This document shows, one piece after another, positions 1-5,817 of a stretch of 6,216 nucleotides of DNA. The notes beneath the pieces are model-generated. The model was not told where the DNA came from and did not search any database. It saw nothing but the letters and a program-made list of their open reading frames with translations. The stretch's first letter is position 1. Every line of letters begins with the position of its first letter. Position numbers and translations under genes: made by a program. The DNA comes from Myxococcota bacterium (GTDB lineage Bacteria; Myxococcota_A; UBA9160; PR03): contig JASJBO010000408.1 of NCBI GenBank assembly GCA_030066475.1, positions 1 to 6,216 on the forward strand. The letters are read 5' to 3'.

Positions 1-810
1 GACGGCGTCAACGACGCCCCCGCCCTGAAGCAGGCGGACATCGGCGTGGCCATGGGCGTGGCCGGAACCGACGTGGCCAAGGGCGCCGCCGACATGGTGC
101 TGACCGACGACAACTTCGCCTCGATCGAGGCCGCCGTCGAAGAGGGACGGGGCATCTTCGACAACCTCACCAAGTTCATCGTCTGGACCATGCCCACCAA
201 CCTGGGCGAGGGAGGCATCATTCTCGTCTCCATCCTCCTCGGCCTCACCCTGCCGGTGCTCCCGGTGCAGGTGCTCTGGGTCAACATGACCACCGCCCTG
301 CTGCTCGGCCTGATGCTGGTCTTCGAACCCAGGGAACGCGGCCTGATGGATCGTCCGCCGCGCGATCCGAGCCGCCCGCTGCTCACCTTTCCGCTCATCA
401 TGCGCACGGGCCTGATCTCCCTGATCATCGTGGCCGGCGGCCTCTGGCTGTTCGACGAGCAGATCGAGCTGTCGGTCGGCACTGCCGACGAGGCGCGCAC
501 CGCGGTCGTCAACACCATCGTGCTGGTGGAGACCGCCTACCTGTTCAGCTGTCGCTCGCTGAGCCGCTCCCTGTTCTCGATCGGCCCGTTCACCAACCGG
601 CTGGCGCTCCTGGGAGCCGGAACCATGATCCTCCTTCAGCTCCTCTTCACCTACTCCCCGGTGATGAACGGGTTGTTCCACACCACCCCGCTCGCGACCG
701 AGACCTGGATGCGCATCCTCGGCGTGGCGCTCTTCTCCTTCGTGGCGGTGGAGGTCGAGAAGTGGCTCCGCTTCGGACGACGGCGAAACGACCGCTCGCA
801 ATTCGAATAG
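1..810 (+). CDS. P-type cation-transporting ATPase, C-terminal part (5' end outside window)
   Basis: The frame is open from base 1 and encodes 269 residues to a TAG stop. It opens with DGVNDAPALKQADIGVAMG, the hinge motif of the P-domain of P-type ATPases (the Asp residues help coordinate Mg2+ at the phosphorylation site). A membrane part follows with about six hydrophobic segments (roughly residues 60-80, 83-108, 131-150, 166-185, 199-218, 236-255), matching M5-M10 of type II pumps, and ends in a basic tail. The M5-like segment has TNLGE (Asn67, Glu70), equivalent to SERCA Asn768/Glu771. The M6-like segment reads WVNMTTALLLG: the Asn is kept, but Ala99 stands where SERCA has ion-binding Asp800. 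The family pumps cations across the inner membrane using ATP. The transported ion cannot be named; the M6 change argues against plain SERCA-type Ca2+ transport. The N-terminal actuator domain and the phosphorylated DKTGT lie upstream of the window. Confidence 0.95.
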   Translation, partial: DGVNDAPALKQADIGVAMGVAGTDVAKGAADMVLTDDNFASIEAAVEEGRGIFDNLTKFIVWTMPTNLGEGGIILVSILLGLTLPVLPVQVLWVNMTTALLLGLMLVFEPRERGLMDRPPRDPSRPLLTFPLIMRTGLISLIIVAGGLWLFDEQIELSVGTADEARTAVVNTIVLVETAYLFSCRSLSRSLFSIGPFTNRLALLGAGTMILLQLLFTYSPVMNGLFHTTPLATETWMRILGVALFSFVAVEVEKWLRFGRRRNDRSQFE

Positions 811-859
811 GGCGTCCACGTCGCCATCTCCCTGAAGCGGGGATGCGCACGTCCGGCGC

Positions 860-876
860 CGGGCCGAGCGGGCCCG
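860..876 (+). other. GC-rich hairpin after the ATPase gene
   Basis: CGGGCC-GAGCG-GGCCCG forms a perfect 6-bp stem with a 5-nt loop about 50 nt after the ATPase stop and just before the small downstream frame. It directly follows a 10-bp palindrome CCGGCGCCGG (853-862, which it overlaps by three bases). No T-run follows, so a classical intrinsic terminator is not supported. It could be mRNA 3'-end structure or chance in GC-rich DNA. Confidence 0.2.
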
Positions 877-895
877 ATCCGGTCGAAGGAACCAA

Positions 896-1105
896 GTCAG
901 CTACTACGGTCTCGGCCTGCTCACCTACGGACTCAAGGCGGCCAAGGCGATGGGGCTCCCGGTCCAGCCCGATCTCCTAGCGGGCTTCGCCGCGCCCGTC
1001 GTGCTCGCCTCGGTGTGGCTGACCGTGGCCAGCGTGAAGCGGAGGCTGCAGGCGCGGGCGAACTCGCCCGAGCGACCCGACGCCGGCGCCGGAGGGCCGC
1101 GCTAG
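896..1105 (+). CDS. Small hypothetical membrane protein-like frame lacking a standard start codon
   Basis: I do not recognise this product. The frame beginning at the GTC codon at 896 gives 69 residues, starting VSYYGLGLLTYGLKAAKAMG. It continues with a hydrophobic segment (about residues 27-47, LLAGFAAPVVLASVWLTVASV), then a basic stretch KRRLQAR and a polar tail to TAG. This looks like a one- or two-helix membrane protein. There is no ATG, GTG or TTG between the in-frame TGA at 833 and the first ATG at 950, which would remove the conserved-looking N-terminal part. A Shine-Dalgarno-like GAAGGA (885-890) lies 5 nt before the GTC, as if GTC replaced a GTG start. Its stop shares CTAG with the convergent CBS gene, which supports a real gene end. 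It could be a non-canonical start, a point-mutated gene or a sequencing error. Confidence 0.45.
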   Translation, partial: VSYYGLGLLTYGLKAAKAMGLPVQPDLLAGFAAPVVLASVWLTVASVKRRLQARANSPERPDAGAGGPR

Positions 1106-2001
1106 GCGGGGGACGGCTCCGGGGTCGGATCCATGAGCTTCAGGATCTCCGGCAGGATCCTGCGCATGCTGACGGTCTTCACGACCTCGAGCCCCTTGTC
1201 GCCCTCTCTCGCGATCGGAACGTGGCGGATCTTGCGGTCCATCATCAGCTCGAGGATCTCGACGACGCTCGCGCTCTCCGGCAGCCAGAACACCTCCTTC
1301 GAGGCGTAGCGCACGATCGGGTCGTTCCAGCGGTCCTCCCCGTCCACGACCATCCGAGGCGCCACCTGCAGGGTGAGGTCCTGCTCCGAGAGCATCGCGA
1401 CCAGCACACCCTCCCGGGTGACGGCGACGGCGCCGACGCTCCGCTTCCGCGCGAGCATCTTCTCCACCACCGCCTTGACGGTCTCGCTCTCCTCCGCGCT
1501 CACCAGCGGGTTGGTCCGGACATCGGCCTGGTTGACGGCGGCGAGCGCTTCGCGCTCGGCCTCGTCCATCGCGTCGTAGGCGCACTTCATCCAGATCTCG
1601 AGTCGCGCCAGCCCCACCGGAATCCCCGTGTCGTCCCAGGGTGGGTCGGCCCGCTGGATGAACGGGACGTGCCGGAAACCGCGCGTCTCCATCAGCTTCC
1701 CCACCTCGGCGAACGAATGGTCGAGCGTCAGGGTGTCCGGGTGGGTCCGCATGTAGTCGTGGACCTGCGCGTCCGCGTCGCCCCGGATCGGACGCTCCGC
1801 GAGCTTCCGGAGCACGTCGCGGCTGGAGTAGACGCCCTGCAGCTTGCCGGTCGCGGCGTGGGTCACCAGCAGGCAGGCGACCCGGTCGCGCTGGAAGCGG
1901 TCGAAGACGGTTCGGAAGGGCTGGTTGGATCGCAGCGGCGAGAGGAACGCCGGCTCGAACACCTGGCGAACGGGTGCGTGACCGATCGACTTCAGACTCA
2001 T
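1102..2001 (-). CDS. CBS-domain protein with four CBS motifs (two tandem pairs)
   Basis: The product has 299 residues with no membrane segment or signal peptide, and is probably a cytoplasmic sensor or regulatory protein. CBS-like repeats are seen at about 12-70 (ends GKLQGVYSSRDVLRKL), 79-116 (VHDYMRTHPDTLTLDHSFAEVGKLMETRGFRHVPFI, a good first half), 158-213 (ends GVLVAMLSEQDLTL) and 225-286 (DPIVRYASKEVFWLPESASVVEILELMMDRKIRHVPI, ends VSMRRIL). The second repeat loses its usual closing strand-helix and runs into a linker (about 117-157). CBS pairs typically bind adenine ligands such as AMP, ATP or SAM; the ligand here is unknown and no catalytic domain is attached. I chose the ATG at 2001 because GGAGG (2010-2014) sits 8 nt upstream. 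An in-frame TTG at 2022 would lie inside the preceding stop region with no such signal. It starts 17 nt after the CoA-transferase stop, so it is probably the last gene of the bchE operon. Confidence 0.9.
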   Translation of the reverse strand: MSLKSIGHAPVRQVFEPAFLSPLRSNQPFRTVFDRFQRDRVACLLVTHAATGKLQGVYSSRDVLRKLAERPIRGDADAQVHDYMRTHPDTLTLDHSFAEVGKLMETRGFRHVPFIQRADPPWDDTGIPVGLARLEIWMKCAYDAMDEAEREALAAVNQADVRTNPLVSAEESETVKAVVEKMLARKRSVGAVAVTREGVLVAMLSEQDLTLQVAPRMVVDGEDRWNDPIVRYASKEVFWLPESASVVEILELMMDRKIRHVPIAREGDKGLEVVKTVSMRRILPEILKLMDPTPEPSPA

Positions 2002-2009
2002 GGGCCTTG

Positions 2010-2014
2010 CCTCC
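2010..2014 (-). promoter_or_regulatory. Ribosome binding site of the CBS gene
   Basis: GGAGG on the minus strand, 8 nt before the ATG at 2001. It decides between this ATG and the in-frame TTG seven codons further upstream. Confidence 0.75.
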
Positions 2015-2018
2015 GGCT

Positions 2019-3332
2019 TCAAAGCCTCGGACTGCGGGTGGCGCAGAACACCATCTTCTCGCGCGACATCGTGTCGATGTCGTCGAGGGAATAGCCCGCC
2101 TCCAGCAGCAGCTCTTCCGTGTGCTGCCCGTGGACCATCGCGGGCGCGGGGTCGAACTCGGCCCCGTCGTAGTTGGCGATCAGCATCTCCTCGCCGTCCG
2201 AAGCCATGACCGGGGCGATCATGTTCCGGTCCCGCAGGTTCGCGTCGTCGACGACGTCTTCGAGATGCACGTGCTGCTGCGCGGGGATCTTCCCCACCAG
2301 CTTGACCACCTCGTCCGGCGTCATCTCCTTGGTGCGCTCATCGATCGACTCGCCGATCTCGTCCCTGTGGTGGAACATCTGCCAGGAGTCCGTGCAGTGC
2401 TCCGCCAGCGCGTCTGCACCGAGGGTCTCACCGAGCGCCCTCGACGCGGCGGTCGTGACGGCCCCGAGGACCACGTACTGCGGCACCGTCTCGACCGTGC
2501 CGTCCTCGCGCGGCTGCTCGAGCGGCCTGCACTCGAAGTTCCCGAAGCTCGGGACGAACCAGTGCCGGTCGTGCGGCTGGCGATCGAAGCCGCTCGCTCC
2601 CATCATCTCCTTGAAGCGCGGCGTCCAGGCCGTCGTGCCCATGTACCCCTGGCCCTCGACGGCGACGCCGAGGAGGGTCACGTCGTATTTGAGGCCGATT
2701 CCGGTCTTCTCGGCGATCCGGATGCCGGTCGAGACGTAGAGGGCGGCCCGGCACGCGGCCCAGTGGTCGATGACCGAAGGCCCGCCGAGGTTGGGGATGC
2801 CGTCCTGGGCGCGCTGGTACGTGTAGCCCGCGCGGGCGACGGCGGTGTGGTGGAGGCCGAGTCGATTGGTCCCGTCGTAGCTGCAGTTGACCGCGACGGT
2901 ACGCGGATCGATGCTCTGCAGGTGCTCGTAGGACAGCCCGAACTTGTCCTGCAGCGCTTCGGCCAGGTTGGTGACGCGAGCGTCGAACTTCTTCTGGCGA
3001 GCGATGCGCCGAATGACCGAGATGGCGGTATCGCTCTCGAAATCGAGCGCGAGGGTGCGCCAGCTCACCTTCGAGCCGGGCATGTGCGCGCCGTAGTTGG
3101 TCGCCTCGTTGATCAGGCTCGCCCGCCGGGGACTGCCCTGCTCGTCCTCGAAGGGCAGGATCAGGCGCGACCCGTCCACCTGGCGCACGTTCTCGATCTC
3201 GATGCCGCTGTGGAGCGTCCGCTCGAGGTTGACCTTGACGCGTCCCTTGAAGACGTGCGTGCCCACGAGCAGGACGAGTCCCGCCGTGTAGTCCTGGATG
3301 GCCTCCAGGGCCATCGCCTGTCGGATGTTCAT
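2019..3332 (-). CDS. Divergent CaiB/BaiF-type (class III) CoA-transferase
   Basis: 437 residues, slightly longer than the usual 380-410. Family members move CoA between carboxylic acids or epimerise 2-methylacyl-CoAs in the cytoplasm. Evidence: residues 90-154 (WRTLALDF...RRIARQKKFDARVTNLAEALQDKFGLSYEHLQSIDPRTVAVNCSYDG) follow the family pattern 'R.LALDL...ADV..EN...LGL.YE.L...NPR.V...SG.G'. VIDHWAACRAALYVSTGIRIAEKTG (187-211) matches the 'P.AD..AG.YA..GI...L..R..TG' segment, so Asp189 is the likely catalytic nucleophile. The C-terminus (GQHTEELLLEAGYSLDDIDTM, 402-422) is the characteristic ending. The first 60 residues, where the family has its 'AGP...LLADLGA.VIKVE' CoA-binding element, are unusual (AGLVLLVGTHVFKGRVKVNLE), so activity and substrate are uncertain. 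It starts at an ATG overlapping the bchJ stop (ATGA), with GGGGAG 5 nt upstream (3338-3343). Being translationally coupled to bchJ suggests a shared physiological setting, but no pigment role is known for this family. Confidence 0.75.
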   Translation of the reverse strand: MNIRQAMALEAIQDYTAGLVLLVGTHVFKGRVKVNLERTLHSGIEIENVRQVDGSRLILPFEDEQGSPRRASLINEATNYGAHMPGSKVSWRTLALDFESDTAISVIRRIARQKKFDARVTNLAEALQDKFGLSYEHLQSIDPRTVAVNCSYDGTNRLGLHHTAVARAGYTYQRAQDGIPNLGGPSVIDHWAACRAALYVSTGIRIAEKTGIGLKYDVTLLGVAVEGQGYMGTTAWTPRFKEMMGASGFDRQPHDRHWFVPSFGNFECRPLEQPREDGTVETVPQYVVLGAVTTAASRALGETLGADALAEHCTDSWQMFHHRDEIGESIDERTKEMTPDEVVKLVGKIPAQQHVHLEDVVDDANLRDRNMIAPVMASDGEEMLIANYDGAEFDPAPAMVHGQHTEELLLEAGYSLDDIDTMSREKMVFCATRSPRL

Positions 3333-4015
3333 GCTCGCTCCCCGTGTGACGCGACCCGCGCATCGGGGCGTCCCGCTCGTCGTCGTCGGTGATCGATCTC
3401 GAATCCGCAGGCGGCGGCGCCGTCCAGGCAGCACGCGAGGTGGCGGACGCGGGTCTGCGGCGCGACGAGGGCCCGGAAGAGGGTCTCGAAGACGGCCACG
3501 TGCCAGACGCAGCCCGGCGTCGCGATCGGGTTGGAGGCGATCTCGATCCGGTGGGGCGATCCGGGCCGCGCCCGGAAGCGGCCCGAGCCCGCGAAGGTCC
3601 AGGCGTTGGCGGCGATCGCGCGCAGCAGCAGGCGGGCGGAGAGCGCCGTCGGCAGGAGCCTCGAGATCGCGCGCGCCGCGCGCGGGATCCGGTTGGCCAG
3701 CAGGTACTGCGCCGTGCGTTCGCCTGCCTCGGCCGCGACGGCGGCGGCCTCCGCCGCCGTCAAGCTCCCCCGGAGCGCGCGGAAGAGCCGGTCCACGGCG
3801 TGCTCGTCCACCATGTCCTGCGGCGGCTCGCACAGCCAGGCGGACAGCCCCGCGGCCTCGTAGATCCGGGCCGCCAGGGCCTCGCCGTGGCGCGCGCGCA
3901 GCGCGTGCCCGAGCTGAATGACCGCGTTCGGACCGACCTGGGAGCCCGCGTCCACCGCTTCGGCCGCAGCCGAGGCAGGGGGCGCGGCGGTCCCGGGTGC
4001 GGCGGTCGCGCTCAC
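3329..4015 (-). CDS. bchJ: BchJ-like V4R-domain protein of bacteriochlorophyll biosynthesis
   Basis: 228 residues. A low-complexity Ala/Pro-rich N-terminus (about 1-25) precedes the conserved region: [28 protein letters not shown] (30-57), [19 protein letters not shown] (64-82), [18 protein letters not shown] (98-115) and [15 protein letters not shown] (135-149). A V4R-type ligand-binding end follows, with [14 protein letters not shown] (171-184) and [14 protein letters not shown] (194-207; Cys195, Cys196, Cys203). This is the layout of BchJ proteins. BchJ was first named a 4-vinyl (8-vinyl) protochlorophyllide reductase. Later work assigned that reaction to BciA/BciB, and BchJ is now generally thought to assist as a tetrapyrrole carrier or accessory factor. 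It starts at GTG overlapping the bchE stop (GTGA), with GAGG 7 nt upstream, and its stop overlaps the CoA-transferase start (ATGA). The bchE-bchJ order is also found in purple bacteria, which supports the call. The basic C-terminal tail ([11 protein letters not shown]) is unremarkable. Confidence 0.87.
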   Translation of the reverse strand: MSATAAPGTAAPPASAAAEAVDAGSQVGPNAVIQLGHALRARHGEALAARIYEAAGLSAWLCEPPQDMVDEHAVDRLFRALRGSLTAAEAAAVAAEAGERTAQYLLANRIPRAARAISRLLPTALSARLLLRAIAANAWTFAGSGRFRARPGSPHRIEIASNPIATPGCVWHVAVFETLFRALVAPQTRVRHLACCLDGAAACGFEIDHRRRRAGRPDARVASHGERA

Positions 4016-5667
4016 GCAAGCGCCTCGGGCGGGGCGGGGTTGTGGGGAGCGACCGCGTCGTGGAGACCGAGCGCCTCGTCGGAGAGCTGCTCCTCCCCAC
4101 CGCCGCAGACCTTCGCCTCGGCGCGCGCGGCGCGGAACCGAGCCGCGCGGTCGGCCGCCGTCTCCCAGTCGTCGAGCTGGGCGGGCGCGATCTGCCGCGT
4201 CTCGTCGAAGTGGAAGTCCACCGACTTCTTCGACTGCGGCCCCCAGTAGTTGACCTTGCCGAGGTCGTAGAACTGGCGCTGGAATCCCGCCTTGGCGAAG
4301 GCCTTGAGGCAGCCCAGCAGGTAGCGGCGGCGGAAGCCGGTGCCCCGCCAGGGGTAGTGGAAGAGGGCCTTGCGCATGTAGAAGCGGCGGTAGTTGTGCA
4401 TGACGCGATCGAGCAGCTCGGCGCGATCCATCGCCTGCGGCTTCATGATGGGCGTCACGAAATTGTACTTCGAGAAGTCGAACACCTCGACCTTGTCGCC
4501 CAGCTCCTGGAAGAGCGAGGAAAAGGGCCACGGGGTGTACATGGCCCAGTTCGCCAGGTCCGGGTTCCAGGCGCGCGCCATCTGGTAGGTCTCCTCCAGC
4601 GTCTCCCGCGTCTCGTTCTCGAGCCCGACGATGAACTGCGCCTCGATGAAGATGTCGGCGTTGCGAAGCAGCTCGATGGCGCGCCGGTTGTCCTCGATCT
4701 TCGTCTCCTTGTGGAAGCGGTCGAGGCGCAGCTGTGCCGCTGCCTCGGTGCCGAGACTCACGTGCACGAGCCCCGCGCGCCGGTAGAGCGGGAGAAGCTG
4801 CTCGTCGCGCAGGATGTCCGTCACGCGGGTGTTGATGCCCCACTTGACGCGGTCGGGCAGCCCGCGCGCGATGAGTTCCTCGCAGAAGGCGACGAACTTC
4901 TTGCGGTTGATGGTGGGCTCCTCGTCGGCCAGGATGAAGAAGCCCACGTCGTGCTCGTTCACCAGGGTCTCGATCTCGTCCACGACCTTCTTCGGATCGC
5001 GTACGCGGTAGTCGCGCCAGAACTTCCACTGCGAGCAGAACGAGCAGGTGAACGGACAGCCGCGGGCCATGTTGGGAATGGCCACGCGGACTCCGAGCGG
5101 CACGTAGACGTACTTCGACCACTCGAGGAGCGACCAGTCCGGCTCGATGGCGTCGAGGTTCTTGACCGTGGGTGCGGCCTTCGTCGCGACGATCTCGTCG
5201 CCGTCCCGGTAGGCGATGCCTTCGATCGCCTTGCGGTCGGCCGGCCAGCGTCCCGCGTCGATCGTCCCGACGAGCTCGGAGAAGATCTCTTCGCCTTCGC
5301 CTCGCACGATCACGTCGACCCACGGCGCCTCGGAGAGAACCTGCGGGTACATGAACGTGGCGTGGATGCCGCCGAGCACGCGCACCGCGTCGGGACAGAC
5401 CTCGTGCGCGATCTCCAGCACCCGCTCCGCCGAGTAGATCGAGGGCGTGATGGCCGTGCAGCCCACGACGTCGGGCGAGAGCGCCCGCAGCCGCTCCGCG
5501 ATGGCGTCGTCGTCGAGGTGATTGGTCATCGCGTCGACGAAGTGGACGTCGTCGTAGCCGGCGGCCTTGAGCGAGCCCGCCAGGTAGGCGGCCCAGGCCG
5601 GCGGCCAGCTGCCCGCAATCTCGGCACCGCCGGAGTGGTAGTTCGGGTGAACCAGGACGATCCGCAT
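4012..5667 (-). CDS. bchE: BchE, Mg-protoporphyrin IX monomethyl ester anaerobic oxidative cyclase
   Basis: 551 residues, apparently full length. BchE builds the fifth (E) ring of (bacterio)chlorophyll from Mg-protoporphyrin IX monomethyl ester without O2, using water as the oxygen source, a cobalamin and a radical-SAM 4Fe-4S cluster. The N-terminal B12-binding-like domain (1-about 135) begins [20 protein letters not shown], typical of BchE, and contains [20 protein letters not shown] (97-116) and VRGEGEE (121-127). The radical-SAM core (about 190-410) carries the cluster motif [20 protein letters not shown], with Cys204, Cys208 and Cys211 in CX3CX2C spacing, then [12 protein letters not shown] (244-255), [11 protein letters not shown] (276-286) and [12 protein letters not shown] (302-313). 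The C-terminal part has [33 protein letters not shown] (425-457), [17 protein letters not shown] (475-491) and a late CGGGEEQ (521-527). I do not see a canonical DxHxxG cobalamin motif. The ATG start has GGAGG 5 nt upstream. It is the first gene of a coupled operon, preceded by putative CrtJ/PpsR operators. Confidence 0.96.
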   Translation of the reverse strand: MRIVLVHPNYHSGGAEIAGSWPPAWAAYLAGSLKAAGYDDVHFVDAMTNHLDDDAIAERLRALSPDVVGCTAITPSIYSAERVLEIAHEVCPDAVRVLGGIHATFMYPQVLSEAPWVDVIVRGEGEEIFSELVGTIDAGRWPADRKAIEGIAYRDGDEIVATKAAPTVKNLDAIEPDWSLLEWSKYVYVPLGVRVAIPNMARGCPFTCSFCSQWKFWRDYRVRDPKKVVDEIETLVNEHDVGFFILADEEPTINRKKFVAFCEELIARGLPDRVKWGINTRVTDILRDEQLLPLYRRAGLVHVSLGTEAAAQLRLDRFHKETKIEDNRRAIELLRNADIFIEAQFIVGLENETRETLEETYQMARAWNPDLANWAMYTPWPFSSLFQELGDKVEVFDFSKYNFVTPIMKPQAMDRAELLDRVMHNYRRFYMRKALFHYPWRGTGFRRRYLLGCLKAFAKAGFQRQFYDLGKVNYWGPQSKKSVDFHFDETRQIAPAQLDDWETAADRAARFRAARAEAKVCGGGEEQLSDEALGLHDAVAPHNPAPPEALA

Positions 5668-5672
5668 GCGAG

Positions 5673-5677
5673 CCTCC
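5673..5677 (-). promoter_or_regulatory. Ribosome binding site of bchE
   Basis: GGAGG on the minus strand, 5 nt before the bchE ATG at 5667. It confirms that start, which also matches the usual N-terminus of the family. Confidence 0.8.
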
Positions 5678-5696
5678 GTCGATCCGAGCTTGGAGG

Positions 5697-5714
5697 TGTA
5701 AAGTATCTATTACA
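5697..5714. promoter_or_regulatory. Putative CrtJ/PpsR operator, proximal box
   Basis: TGTAAAGTATCTATTACA has the TGT-N12-ACA architecture recognised by the photosynthesis repressors CrtJ/PpsR. Its outer five bases on each side (TGTAA/TTACA) are perfectly inverted and match 8 of 10 positions of TGTCA-N8-TGACA. It lies 30 bp upstream of the bchE start, downstream of the likely -10. The assignment rests on pattern and on position before a bch gene; no CrtJ/PpsR gene is visible here. Confidence 0.6.
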
Positions 5715-5715
5715 T

Positions 5716-5721
5716 TTTATA
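5716..5721 (-). promoter_or_regulatory. Candidate -10 element of the bchE operon
   Basis: On the minus strand this reads TATAAA, five of six matches to TATAAT, about 50 nt upstream of the bchE ATG and inside the 8-bp spacer between the two operator boxes. No good -35 lies at 16-18 bp; the only TTGACA on this strand (5744-5749) is 22 bp away. This suggests either an activator-assisted promoter or that the true -10 is elsewhere in the AT-rich block. Confidence 0.4.
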
Positions 5722-5722
5722 C

Positions 5723-5740
5723 AGTCATATGGAGTTGACA
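5723..5740. promoter_or_regulatory. Putative CrtJ/PpsR operator, distal box
   Basis: On the minus strand this reads TGTCAACTCCATATGACT, matching TGTCA-N8-TGACA at 9 of 10 defined positions (last base T instead of A). It is separated from the proximal box by exactly 8 bp (5715-5722), the tandem spacing described for cooperative CrtJ binding at the bchC promoter of Rhodobacter capsulatus. Together the boxes would cover the likely -10 and the region upstream of it. Confidence 0.62.
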
Positions 5741-5749
5741 CTTTGTCAA
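5735..5749. repeat. Inverted repeat TTGACA-CTT-TGTCAA upstream of bchE
   Basis: A perfect 6-bp inverted repeat with a 3-bp spacer. Its left arm overlaps the end of the distal CrtJ/PpsR-like box, and its right arm reads TTGACA, a consensus -35, on the minus strand. It may be a separate operator, an additional half-site for the same repressor, or part of a promoter. Confidence 0.5.
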
Positions 5750-5817
5750 GGGGAGATCCTGCACCAGCTCGCTTCCCCGCGGGTGTGCGCGCCCCGTCGA
5801 CGCGGCGGCCGCCGGCC
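5750..5817. other. Remainder of the gap upstream of bchE
   Basis: A GC-rich stretch between the inverted repeat and the stop of the SDR gene. It contains the 12-bp palindrome CGGCGGCCGCCG (5803-5814) just after that stop. No T-run follows on the minus strand, so a terminator is not demonstrated. I see no gene here. Confidence 0.3.

Noticed and set aside
860..876. Hairpin as intrinsic terminator of the ATPase gene
   Set aside because: No T-tract follows the stem, and such stems are expected by chance at this GC content; kept only as a structural note.
762..980. Plus-strand frame of 72 codons overlapping the ATPase end
   Set aside because: Arg/Pro/Ser-rich with no domain; it overlaps the ATPase in another frame and competes with the better-looking frame at 896-1105.
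1015..2094. Plus-strand open frame of 359 codons opposite the CBS gene
   Set aside because: It is a shadow of the CBS coding sequence, rich in Arg, His and Leu, with no recognisable motif.
1974..3392. Long plus-strand open frame (472 codons) opposite the CoA-transferase gene
   Set aside because: It is antisense to a recognisable family protein, full of Arg/Val/Asp runs typical of mirrored GC-rich coding DNA, and shows no domain.
3333..4100. Upstream extension of the CoA-transferase frame to 4100
   Set aside because: The extended sequence is Arg/Gly-rich out-of-frame bchJ DNA; the ATG at 3332 has an SD and an ATGA junction.
4016..5323. Upstream extension of the bchJ frame through bchE
   Set aside because: The peptide is out-of-frame bchE; the GTG at 4015 gives the GTGA overlap and a normal BchJ length.
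5803..5814. Palindrome CGGCGGCCGCCG as terminator of the SDR gene
   Set aside because: It has no loop as a perfect palindrome and no T-run on the minus strand; it could be GC-rich chance.
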